Shown piece after piece: positions 34,459 through 44,505 of a stretch of 64,000 nt of DNA. A program made the translations under genes and the position numbers. The stretch's first letter is position 1, and each line of letters starts with the position of its first letter. The stretch covers positions 3,119,001 through 3,183,000 of the forward strand of contig JAMWBK010000005.1 in NCBI GenBank assembly GCA_029953675.1, in the 5' to 3' direction. Origin of the DNA: Rhodosorus marinus. Its lineage: Eukaryota > Rhodophyta > Stylonematophyceae > Stylonematales > Stylonemataceae. The notes below the pieces were generated by a model. It was not told where the DNA came from. It saw only the letters and a list, made by a program, of their open reading frames with translations, and searched no databases.

Positions 34459-35757
34459 ATGGTTGGGGTTTCCCCACCCATTCCGGCGGACGGAGCCGTT
34501 CTCTCAGCGCGCGTGGAGCTCTGCGTGGGCGGGTTTAGTACCGCGGCCACCCTCACGGACTGCGCTGACGAGTTAGCCCATGGGATCTGCTCGAAACTGA
34601 CGAGTCTTCTTGTGACTGCTTCCCAGGAACACCGCCTGCCCCTGCTGATCGCCTATTTGGAGCGCTTCTCCGCCTCCGCGCCTGCCCCATACCCCCCGGT
34701 GCCCGTCCCCGCGGATCCGCACGGTACAGCGGGGCCTGCCTCCACCCGACCCGAGCGCTCCGCTCCGGTCATTCCTGATTCCGACTGGCCTACCCCTATT
34801 CAAGGACAGACGCCTCCTGGGCCCGCGTCGGGCCCGAATCCTGCTCCCTCCAGTGCCCCACGTGCGACCTATTCGCAGGTCCTACGCAGGGGCTCTTCTG
34901 AACAACGCACGACGGCAATGGTGCGTGTGATGCCACAACACATCCCTATTGACTCTTCTCGCCAACTATCTCCGTTCCACTTTGTTTGGATGACGAACGT
35001 GCGTCCCCAGACCCCCTCTCGTGGTCGGGGCCGCGCGCCCGTCCACTACCGCGATTTTCGCGACACCATGGCTTCCTCCCTTGGGGTCGCCCCGTCTGAA
35101 TTCCTATATGTGGACTTCACGGGCCCTCATGCCTGTTTTCTTGTTACTGACTCGGCTTACCAGTTCCTTCAATCGCTTGTAACCACCCCCGCGCCCCAGC
35201 GCTCTGCTCTGGCCAACATGATACTGACTCGTCCTCATGTCTCTTTGTTTGTCGAGTTCGATCGTTTTGACGCCGGCTGGGTTCCTCCGTCGGCCTTGCA
35301 AAACCTGGATGCCTCGCAGGCTTCGGTTGTCGCGCTACACACTCATGCGGCGCGGCTCTCGCGCATACAGGCGAGCCTCTTCGCGCGTTTTCCTCCTCGC
35401 GGGGTCCTCCGCACCGCGCTAGAGGCCTTCCTCTCCACTGAGGCCACCCTGCTGGAAGCTCACCCTGCGTTTGACCTTCTGCCGCCGACTCTTGAGCACC
35501 CTTCCTCCCCTCGCCCTGTCTCCGAGGCTCGTGACACCGACATGGCAGAAGCACCATCGGCCTCTCCGAATCCGCTGGCTCTGGACACCCTCAGTCAAGA
35601 CTCCGCTGCTGAAAACCCTGTGTCTACTTTCTTCAGGTCTTTTAGTTCCTTCGTGCGCCCTCCACGTAAGCGTCGTGCGGCTCCTGAGCCTCCCTCCGAG
35701 GCACCTCCTCCGGATATTCGATCTGCCTTCCCGACTGAGGGGAGGCCCGATGTCTGA
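34459..35757 (+). CDS. Family B copy 2 ORF1 protein
   Basis: An intact 432-codon ORF beginning MVGVSPP and, by eye, the same protein as copy 1. The YSQVLRRGS motif and the NVRP, YVDF and HACFLV block are also present in families C and D and, more weakly, in E. A basic tail (PPRKRRAAPE) could contact nucleic acid. The stop TGA (35755-35757) is embedded in ATGTCTGA, whose ATG starts ORF2. Confidence 0.85.
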   Translation: MVGVSPPIPADGAVLSARVELCVGGFSTAATLTDCADELAHGICSKLTSLLVTASQEHRLPLLIAYLERFSASAPAPYPPVPVPADPHGTAGPASTRPERSAPVIPDSDWPTPIQGQTPPGPASGPNPAPSSAPRATYSQVLRRGSSEQRTTAMVRVMPQHIPIDSSRQLSPFHFVWMTNVRPQTPSRGRGRAPVHYRDFRDTMASSLGVAPSEFLYVDFTGPHACFLVTDSAYQFLQSLVTTPAPQRSALANMILTRPHVSLFVEFDRFDAGWVPPSALQNLDASQASVVALHTHAARLSRIQASLFARFPPRGVLRTALEAFLSTEATLLEAHPAFDLLPPTLEHPSSPRPVSEARDTDMAEAPSASPNPLALDTLSQDSAAENPVSTFFRSFSSFVRPPRKRRAAPEPPSEAPPPDIRSAFPTEGRPDV

Positions 35758-38700
35758 GTCTTCCTCCTCCGCGTGCGTGTCGTCCTGGTTACCCTTGTTT
35801 ACCAGTGACCGCTCAGCCTGGCATGAGCGTGTTCTCTCGTGGTTTTCGCACCTTGTCGCCTCCTACCCGGACGGTTCCCTTCCCCTTTGTCGTCAGAGCA
35901 CGGCCGTACGGCTCCCTCGTCGACTTCATAAGCCCCTAGGATTGGTGTTGGATTTTCTCTGGCAGCAGGTCGCCGCGAACCCTCACTGCTCTCTTCGCTG
36001 GGAACTCTTGTTCTTTTTTCCCCGCCTCGTGCTCACCTCCTCTACCGTCCCCCTCAACCCACATCCTCGCCGGGTCCACCCTCGCCGAAAACTGCAAATG
36101 TTCCTTTCCGGCGACTTTGAGGACCTCGAACGTCTTTATTTCGCTTCTCTCTCTTCCTTTTCTCCTAGTGCTCCCTCAGCTTTTAGGTCTTCTCGACAGA
36201 ATCGGGCGCGTCACGCGGTGGCAGGTGGTGATCTGCGGCGGGCAGCCGGGATCCTCCAGCAGCGGCAACCTGTGGTTCCATACTCCGATGATCTTTCTTC
36301 ACCGCTCCGTTTGCTCTTTCCCTCGGAAGGCTCCCCTTGGGACTCCTCGTTTGAATCAGTGTTGGAAGAGTACCGCGCCGCGCCACATCCCAGTGCGCGG
36401 TTAGTGGTCAATCTGGAGGCGGTGCGTGAGTTGGTTCATGATGCTCCGAATGGCCGTTCCCCAGGGCCCTCGGGGCTGCGGGTGGAATATCTCCGTTTCT
36501 TAAGTGATGAAGGTTTGAAGGCGTTGGCGTGGGTGGTCGAAGCGCTCGTGAATGGTGATCCCCTGTGTGAGTGTGCGTGGTTCTTGGTCGGGCGTTCGCA
36601 GTTGTGTCTGCTTTCGAAGCCCGGCCACACGGCCTCGAGCCCTGCTATTCGCCCTATTGGCCTGGTTGAGGTGGTCCGCAAATTGGCGGCGCGATGGTTA
36701 GTGAAAATCCTGGTTCCCGAATCCCGCCGTTTCTTTGGGCACGTGCAGTTAGGCGTGGGCTATCGTGGTGGCTGTGAGTTGTTATCTGTTTTACTCCGTT
36801 CGGAAATGGCGTACTCCCCAGATTCTGGGCTCCTCTCTGTAGATTTTACCAATGCGTTCAACCGCGTCTCTCGTCCGGCTCTCATGCACGTGGTGCGCGA
36901 AGTCTTCCCTGTAGGCTTTCCCTTTGTTAGTAGACTTTATTCTCCGCTTGGTCGTGGGGCTACCTATGACACCCTTGGCGCTTCCTCACACACGTTTGCG
37001 GCGCGCACAGGGGTACAACAGGGTGATCCCTTGTCCCCTTTCCTACATGCCTGTGGACTACAAGTCGTCTTGCTTTGTCTTCGCTCCGAATTCCCGCAGG
37101 TTCGTACGGTTGCATACCACGACGACGTGTGCCTCCTGGGGCCCCCTGATACTCTAGCACTCGCTTATGATCGTCTCCGCTCCTTGGCTTCGCGGGTTGA
37201 CCTGGAGGTTAATCATCACAAATCGTTCTACTGGGGAGGTGTAGCTGCACAAGAGCAGCAGGTACCTGCGTCGTTCCAGGATATTTGGAGACCGGATGGT
37301 TTTGTCCACTTAGGCATCCCCTACGGGTCGCCGTCCTTCGTTGAAGGCGAGTTGCTGCAGCTCCTCGGTAAGCACAGACAGCTGGTTGCAGAGCTTCGAC
37401 GGCTACCTCCGGGCTTTCTCCAGTGCTCGTTGTTGCTGTTTCGGTATTGTTGCAGTCAGCGGTTAACCTATTGGCTTCGCTCACTTCCAACTCATTGGGG
37501 CCGGTGGTTGGCCACTCGTGCGGATGCTGAAAGTTTCCGTGACCTGGGGTATTTTCTCGATGAAGAGCTGAGCGCTCTGCCGCGACCCACCTGTGATGTT
37601 GTGCGCGCCCAGGTAGGCCTCCCATTGCGATTGGGGGACTGGGCCTCTGCAATCGTGTTGTGGTCCAACCCGCAGCCGCAGTAGGGGCCTGGGGAACCGC
37701 ACTTCCCACTTTGAGCAGCTTGGGTATCTCGAAGTTCCGCAATTTGATGGCGAGCCTCTCGCGGGGTGTCTTGCTTCCCAGCGTACCGGAAAGCGCCCAA
37801 GACTTGTTTCTGGAGCTCCAAACCGCCCTGAATTCCTGTACTAGTCTCCCCGAAACCGTTCAACCCCGTCTTCCTGACTGGCGAGCTGTATTTGACCGCT
37901 CTCGAGGCTCCGCCCCGGGGATTCGTCCTGCGCCTGAACCTGTTCTAGGGGAGATTGACCCAGTGGTTGCCGCAGAAGAAGAAGTTCCAGTTGATCCTCC
38001 TGATGATTCCCAGCGCGCTGGGAGCCGAGCTCAAGCACGCACGGATGCGCTGCAAAATATCCTTATCCTTTCTTGGGACTTGCACCGTGCTGCATATGGC
38101 CGACTCCTCGCGCAGATGGTCTCATCTTCTCGCGCTCGCGCCCGCCTACGTAGTCTTGGAGGGGTTCTTAGCTCTCAGTGGCTCATGACCGTACCAGCCT
38201 TTCCGCCACTCACACTGTCGGATTTCGAAGTGCGTACTTCACTGCGCTTATACCTCGGCTTACATCAGCCCCCTTGGCCGTACGAGATGGGTTCGTCGTG
38301 CCCTCTCTGCTCTCAGACTGAAGACAACGCAGATTTTGGCGCCCACCTGCTCGCTAGTTGCCCGGCGGTGAAAGGTGCTCGAACCCGCCGCCACACACGG
38401 ATCTTGAACCTGTTATACCGGGAACTTCGGCCTATAGTCCGGCAAGCCGGTCTGGAAATCGAACGTGAGAAACCTTTACCCGTCGCGGACTTTCAAAATG
38501 ATGAACGCCGTGTAGCCGACCTGGTGATCACCTGTGACGACAGCCGCCGTACCACATACGTTGATCTTGCTGTTCCTAACCCTCAAGCTAGTCGTTATCT
38601 CCCGGCTGCGGGGGAGCGCCGTGGATCTGCCGCCGCCAGCATGAGACGCCGCAAAGAGATCAAATACGCGGGGGCTTTGTCTTCCCCTGGTGTTCGTGCT

Positions 38701-38898
38701 TCGGCACTAGCACATCGCTTGGTACCCCTGATCATTGAGTGCTTTGGGTTCATGGACTCTGTTGGTTCTCGCTGGCTTCGGGAGTTGTTCCGCGAACGCC
38801 CTGACCGTCTTCAATCGTTGTTTACCCGCTTAAGTTTCCTGCTGTGGCGCATGAATGCCGCTTTGATGTTGGAGGCGCGAGTACTTCGCCGCGCTTAG
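35750..38898 (+). pseudogene. Family B copy 2 ORF2: RT-CCHC-RLE with one -1 frameshift
   Basis: It starts at ATG 35750. The first frame is open to 37684; the second continues to 38898, giving about 1,050 codons in all. The break is in TTGGGGGAC (G run 37633-37637). Motifs: PSGLRVEYL, RPIGLVEVVRKLA, motif A VDFTNAFN (about residue 365), GVQQGDPLSP (about 420), AYHDDVCLLG (about 455), CCHC (CPLC then HLLASCP, about 850), RRHTR, and RLE (VADLVITCD, YVDLAVPNP, about 920). All catalytic acids are kept. The same G-run frameshift is in copy 1, so it is either inherited or programmed. Confidence 0.88.
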
Positions 38899-39033
38899 TC
38901 TTTTTTTCCCCTCGGGGTTTTTTTTTTCAGCCTCCGATTAAACCATTCATTCATTCAGTTGCGGGGGGAAATCCTTCTGATTCCGTTGCGGATTCGCATC
39001 CCGTAGACGCTTCCTCCGTGGTGAGGGAGCAGG

Positions 39034-42000
39034 ATGTCTGAGTCTTTTAGGGAACATTGCGAGCTTCCTGCTTTCTTTTCGAGCCCAGGTAGCTTTGAAG
39101 ACTGGCGTTCTCGCCTTTTCTCTTGGTTCGAAGGGTTCGTTGGGCGTTTTCCTTCTGGGGATATCCCTCTTTGCCATCGTTCGCCCCCAGTCTCTCTCCC
39201 TCATCGCTTGCGCGGCAGGGTTTCTTTTTTTTTTTTTGGATTTCCTGCTTATGGAGGTGGCCGACCATCCTCAAGCAGCACTTGGTTGGGAGCTTTTGTT
39301 TGTTTTTCCTCCGCTAGTGCTCACGGTCCCCCAGGGGCGCCATGCATGTCCAATTAGACGCAAAGTTCAGTCTTTTCTGGCGGGGAACTTTGCTTTCTTG
39401 GAATTTTTACACCTTGCTAGTGTTTCTTCTTCCTCTTCGTGCGGCACTTCACCTTCTTCTCGTTCCCGTAGGCAGGTACGGGCAAAGGCAGCAGTGTGCT
39501 GCCTTGGCACAGGGGGAATATCGGACGGCCATCCTTCAGCAAGGCGCTTCAGTCGAGCCTTATCGGACTGACCTGGCTGATCCAGTCGCCGTGTTGTTCC
39601 CAGCGCGACGTGAGTTGGAATTCTGAGTTCCAGCGTGTCTTAGATCCTTTTGTCGATTCCTCACTCGGTAGGGCTCGGTTGCTTGTCCCGCCTGATGAGG
39701 TTCTGGCTCTGCTTAGGTCCGCTCCGAAAGGTCGTGCACCTGGTCCACTCAAGACTCCGGATCGAACTTTTTCACTGGTTGGGTGAAGAGGGGCTGGACG
39801 CCCTCGCGCGGGTACTGGAGGGTCTTGTCAAGGGGGGCGATTTTTGCGCAGAGGCCTGGGCACTATTGTCGCGCTCCCAAGTGGTCCTCTTGCCCAAGGC
39901 TGGACATTCAGACCAGACGCCTTCCTTTCGCCCAATCGGGATGTGCGAAGCATTGCGGAAGCTGGCGAGCCGCTTTCTATCCCGTCAGCTCACTAGGGAG
40001 GCCAGGTTTTTTTTTGGGTTGACCCAGGTCGGTGTCGGCTATTCAGGAGGCTGTGAACTGGTGACGCGCATCCTGCAACTGGACGGTCTCCGCGATGAGC
40101 CCTTGCGCACGCTTTCGGTGAATTTCGGCAACGCGTTTAACAGTGTGTCGCAAGCACACGCGCTTGAGGTAGTTCGTTAGCTCTTCCCCTCTGGCTTCCA
40201 GTTCCTACGTCGCGTATATGGTGAAGCGCCAAGCGGGCCCCGATTTGTCACCTTAGGTGCCGAGAGCCACAACTTTGCGGCTCATACGGGTGTGCAGCAG
40301 GTCGATCCCTTAGGGCCGTTCCTGCACGCCTGTGGATTGCAACTGGTGCTGTTGCGGATGAAACATCAGTTCCCGCGGGTCCGTGCAGACGCCTTCCATG
40401 ACGATGTGACGCTCCTTGGCACCCCTGACGATGTGGTGCCGGCCTACGATTTTCTTGGCGAGGTGGCTTCCTTGGTGGGGCTGCGTATAAACCATGCCAA
40501 GTGCGATTTTGGGCGGGATCTCACTGCACCGCGGACGCGGTTCCATCCAGGTTTCGAGACATTTGGTCCGCTGAGGGCTTCCTCCTGTTCGGTGTCCCCG
40601 TGGGCACCCCGATATTTGTCGAACGCACCCTCTCCGCGCTACTGAGTCATCACGATGAGCTCCTGACTGAGCTTTGCAGTCTCCCAGAAGGGTATCTCCA
40701 GACCGCTCTGCTCATCTTCCGCTTCAGCGCGTGTCAGAGGCTGACCGATTTTTTGCGGCAGCTACCATCCGAGTGGGGGTCTTGGCTGCCGCTCCGCGCA
40801 GACCAACGAGCGAGGGATGTGCTAGGCATTCTGATGGATGCTGAGCTGTCTGTATTGGGGGATGTAGAAAAGGACCTGCTTCACCGACAGATCACATTGC
40901 CCGTGCGGTTGGGCGGCCTGGCCGTGGCATCCTACCCGGCGATCCAGCCGGCCGCTGTGGTGAGTTCGTGGGCGAATGCGCTTAATACGTGGTCTACGGA
41001 GCGTGATCCGCATGTGAGTGGTTTCTTGAGAGGGCTTCGGGTTGGGAGGCTGGATGCGACTCTCGCCTTGCCCTGCGGCTCGGTTTTTTTTTTTGCGGAA
41101 CTGGAAGCGGCTTCTCAACGATGTACTGCCCTACCGATTGGTACCCAGGCTCGTTGCAATTCCTGGGGGGCAAATTCTTGACTCACTCAACGGCCAGCAT
41201 TCGGGAGTTTCTGCTGCAGCGCCGTGTGTTGTAAATGGTGTAGAAACTGACGAGGATATGGACGCGGTGGCTGTGCCGTCGAGAACCCCTGAGGAGGGCG
41301 TTCCCCGGTCGGGTCCGGCCCCTTCGAGGACCGATGTAATCCAAAAAACCCCTTCGTGGGACATACATTGGGACTCGTATGCCCCCCTTCTGAGTTCACC
41401 TTCCTGCTCGGCTTCGACTTTAGCTCGACTGCGCGGTTTGGGGGGGAGTCTCAGCTCCTGCTTCTTCACGGTCATACCTGCGTATCCGCGGTTAGCGCTC
41501 GCCGATCTCGAACTTCGTGTAAGCTTACGACGGCACCTGGGGTTGCCGCAACCCCCTTGGCCTGTTGCGCGGGATTCTAGATTTGCATGGGTCGGGGCAA
41601 ATGGGCTTTGGGGTGATTATGGTGCGCACTTGTTGGCGTCTTGTGCGGAGGTTCAAGGGGCCCGGACCAGACGCCATATGCGGCTCAACCGCTTGATTTT
41701 CCGCTACCTTCGTTCTCAATCGCTCGGTACGGACCGAGAAGTGGAGTATGAGGTCCCTCTGGCGGTGGCATCGGAAATTGCGGACGAGAGTGACGCCTCA
41801 GCGGTACAGCGGGTGGCGGATCTCGTTGTGTCTGATCTAAATGCGCGTCGCAGTGAGTACATTGACATATACATCCCTTGTCCTCAGGCGAGCAGGGACC
41901 GAGACGTGGGGTATGAGGTCCCTCTGGCGGTGGCATCGGAAATTGCTGATGAGAGTGACGCCCCAGCGGTCCAGCGGGTAGCGGATCTCGTTGTGTCTGA

Positions 42001-42540
42001 CCTAAATGCGCGTCGCAGTGAGTACATTGACATATACATCCCTTGTCCTCAGGCGAGCAGGGACCGAGACGTGGGGTATGAGGTCCCTCTGGCGGTGGCA
42101 TCGGAAATTGCTGATGAGAGTGACGCCCCAGCGGTCCAGCGGGTAGCGGATCTCGTTGTGTCTGACCTAAATGCGCGTCGCAGTGAGTACATTGACCTCT
42201 CCATCCCTTGTACTCAGGCGACCAGGTACCTGCCTGCGTCCGCTCGGCGTCGAGGAGCTGCAGCTCGGTCCATGCGGCGTGTGAAAGAATCGCAGAATGC
42301 GGCAGCGATGTCAAACCCTACCTTTCTCGATTCGGCGGTGACATACCGGTTTGTCCCCTTCATTATTGAATGCTTTGGCTTGATAGATAGTGTAGGTTCT
42401 CGCTGGCGCGAGATATCTTTCGCAACGACCCAGGGCGTCTAGATAGTCTGCTCACGGAGCTTTCTTTGACCCTGCGGCGGTCAAATACTGCTTTGTTTGT
42501 AGACAGTCGTCATCTCCGCGTTGTCCCTCGCTTCTCAGGG
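39034..42540 (+). pseudogene. Family C ORF2: RT-CCHC-RLE, degraded
   Basis: It begins with an ATG overlapping the ORF1 stop (ATGTCTGA). At least five frame breaks follow. Recognisable parts: RPIGMCEALRKLA, GYSGGCELVT, motif A as VNFGNAFN (catalytic Asp replaced by Asn), motif B as GVQQVDPLGP (Gly to Val), motif C AFHDDVTLLG, LPVRLGGLAVA, a finger region with GDYGAHLLASC, RRHMR, and an RLE segment present three times in tandem. The C-terminus ends after another frame change at about 42405, close to PRFSG. Inactive. Confidence 0.85.
41732..42226 (+). repeat. In-frame triplication of the RLE core (165 bp x 3)
   Basis: Units at 41732-41896, 41897-42061 and 42062-42226 each encode 55 residues: YEVPLAVASEIADESD, QRVADLVVSDLNARRSEY, then ID and IPCPQA or IPCTQA. 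The period keeps the frame, so one protein would carry three copies of the endonuclease acidic core. Units 2 and 3 are closest to each other. Confidence 0.9.
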
Positions 42541-42574
42541 TAGTTAGCCTCTGAATAAACGTGATGATGATTAT

Positions 42575-43155
42575 CCCTTCGCGGAAGCAGCAACAATCCT
42601 CTTACGCCGCCAACAGAATCAATACTCTTTGGCTAAGGCCAATTTACTTTACGCCCACGAACGACAACGATTCTACTATGATCGAGGCAAGAAGGATGTG
42701 CAGTTTCAGGCGGGCAACTATGTTCTCTTATCCGCACAAAACCTACAAATACCCGGTTCTAAAGTTTTCAGACCTCGCTTCATAGGACCGTTTACAATTT
42801 TACGGAAAATTGGCAACCTCGCATAGAAGCTGGAGTTTCCGGGAGGTTCTCACATGCTTGATGTTTTTCATGTATCGTTATTACGGAAATTCAATGGACC
42901 AGAGCCTGAGACTTCTCAAGTAGTTACTGCCTTACTACCAACCGTACCTCAGCGGGAAGTGAAGTCAGTTTTGGAATCGTCCAGGTGAAAAGAACCTGAG
43001 TGAGTACGATGTCTACTTGGGAGGTGAAACCATAGATGACTCGCGCTGGCTGCCCAGGCTCGCAACACCAAGCAGCAGATTCCATACTACTGTAATTTCC
43101 AAAAGGTAACTTCTTCTTCATCAGCCCGGAAGTTTTCTCCTGCGGTGGGAGGAGA
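42575..43155 (+). pseudogene. Gypsy-2 integrase C-terminal fragment
   Basis: It encodes AKANLLYAHERQRFYYDRG, KDVQFQAGNYVLL, KVFRPRFIGPF and HMLDVFHVSLLRKF, the typical end of Ty3/Gypsy integrase, with a stop within LAYKLEF-like sequence (near 42824) and a later frame change. A WLPRLATP region may be chromodomain-like. It ends in GGTGGGAGGAGA, a likely purine tract directly before the LTR start. The upstream part is missing; family C ends at 42560. Confidence 0.8.
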
Positions 43156-43384
43156 TGTCACGTCCTGAAGAAACAACCCGTTAGCATGGCCAGAGGGCTA
43201 AACTTAGCATGGTTGGAGTGCTAAACATAGCATGCACGGAGGTCTAAACTGGCGCAACTGGAGAAAGATATCCTATAAATACGGAAGTTACGACGTCCCA
43301 GCACGGTTCTAGAGTGAGAGAGAAGGTGTCCAAGATACATGGAAGAAAAAAAAAACTTAAAAAGGTATTTGGATCTTGAACATG
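43156..43384 (+). repeat. Gypsy-2 LTR, 3'-truncated
   Basis: It begins TGTCACGTCCTGAAG, a common chromovirus LTR start, after a purine tract. It contains three tandem 23-bp units (43181-43249, TAGCATGG...CTAAAC) and a TATA element (CCTATAAATACGG, about 43272). It is cut by a family C fragment at about 43385. Confidence 0.75.
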
Positions 43385-43515
43385 CGTCTAGATAGTCTGC
43401 TCACGGAGCTTTCTTTGACCCTGCGGTGCTCAAATGCTGCCTTGTTTGTAGACGCGCGTCATCAGCGTCTTGTCTCTCGCTTCTCACGGTAGTTAGGCTC
43501 TGAATAAACGGATCA
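43385..43515 (+). mobile_element. Family C 3' fragment
   Basis: It encodes the family C ORF2 C-terminal end (LDSLLTELSLTL, SNAALFVDARHQRLVSRFS in sense order, lightly damaged) and the tail GGTAGTTAGGCTCTGAATAAA. Confidence 0.75.
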
Positions 43516-44235
43516 TCAACACGCGTTCTACGCAGAAAGTGATATTATGCAAAAACCAAATGACAGCCTGTCTCTAAATGAATAGCCTTCTAGAAGCTAA
43601 ACTTATTAGATTTAGGATATACTCTCGCATTTGCTCAGCCGGAGAAAGGGTAAACAAATACCGTAGATACGACTTCAGTATTGGTTTAGCGAGAAAGAAG
43701 AGGACACAGCAAGGTTAATTGGGGAATAGATTAAAGGTTGTCGTCTAGAGCTAGACTAATTAATTGAGAAGAGAAAGCAAGAGAAAGTGTGGTGGTATTG
43801 GACATAGGGTCCTATACTCTAAGACCCCAGGTATAGTGTATACTCTAGAGGTGAGTGAATGAGGACCGTCCATCGTAGTCCGAGACTACTAAAGTTAGAG
43901 TACTTAGAATTCATTGTTCATGGGGTCAGATACACAAATAAAGGAAGGTGCTACCGCTGTTTGGGAAAAGGTTACTAACAGAGGCAATTTTCTACATGGT
44001 CTCATCGCTAGTGCGATCACAAATACCTTTGTGCGATGGAAACCAGAGTCAGTTTGGCTGAGAGGGATCACCGAGTTTATCAAGGGTGGGTATCGGTGTC
44101 CTGTTGTTGATGAGGCGGGAAGTAAACGCCTCACGACCCCCTCCCCCCCCACCCCCGACCCACCGCGGTTCTCGCCCAAAGCTGTATATACTACGCAGCG
44201 AGGCGCGGGCAAGTGCAAAATATTTTTTTAACCCT
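43516..44235. other. Possible LTR-element leader and hypothetical ORF
   Basis: A plus-strand frame 43914-44231 (105 codons, MGSDTQIKEGATAVWEK) matches no family I know. Within it, 43997-44009 reads TGGTCTCATCGCT straight after CTACA. This is the primer-binding sequence seen after the Gypsy-1 LTR, so an LTR may end at 43996. No partner LTR is in the window. Confidence 0.35.
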
Positions 44236-44505
44236 ATGGTTGCTTTGCCCGGTGGTGGGGGGTAATTAGTTGATTTCCTGCCCAAGCGTAGTAGATGAAG
44301 GAAAGTGGGAAACAACTATTGTCACGAAATGGGTATGAAGGGAGGTCGGATGGATGGTCGCGCGGAGGGGGGGAGAGGGGGAACTGGGATTATGCTAGTC
44401 TTGGGATTGAGATGGTAAGGGCTTACCATCTCAACTGGATTGGTTGTTGAGGCATGAGGCTGTTTTTAAAGTTGAAGATATGATGATAGAGATTCTGGAG
44501 TAAGG

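Larger units (their letters stand above)
34212..38936 (+). mobile_element. Family B non-LTR retrotransposon, copy 2
   Basis: A full two-ORF element inserted in family C just before the ORF1/ORF2 junction. CAGTTGCGG occurs on both sides (about 34194-34202 and 38957-38966), a possible 9-bp target duplication. The 3' UTR ends with CCCCTCGGGG, a T-run and CAGCCTC, then TTAAACCATTCATTCATTC. It is nearly identical to copy 1 in inverted orientation about 12 kb away. Confidence 0.88.
28189..42560 (+). mobile_element. Family C non-LTR retrotransposon, split by two later insertions
   Basis: One element in three pieces: 28189-28957 (5' UTR and ORF1 N-terminal half), 33644-34211 (ORF1 C-terminal half) and about 38937-42560 (end of ORF1, ORF2, 3' UTR). 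A Gypsy element with CCATG on both sides fills the first gap and family B copy 2 the second. The end of ORF1 (REQDV then stop) overlaps the ORF2 ATG as ATGTCTGA at about 39034, as in family B. The 3' end has GGTAGTTAG, AATAAACGTGATGATGAT. Confidence 0.8.

Noticed and set aside
41732-42226. Triplicated unit as a CRISPR-like or satellite array
   Set aside because: It is a coding repeat inside ORF2 with no spacers.
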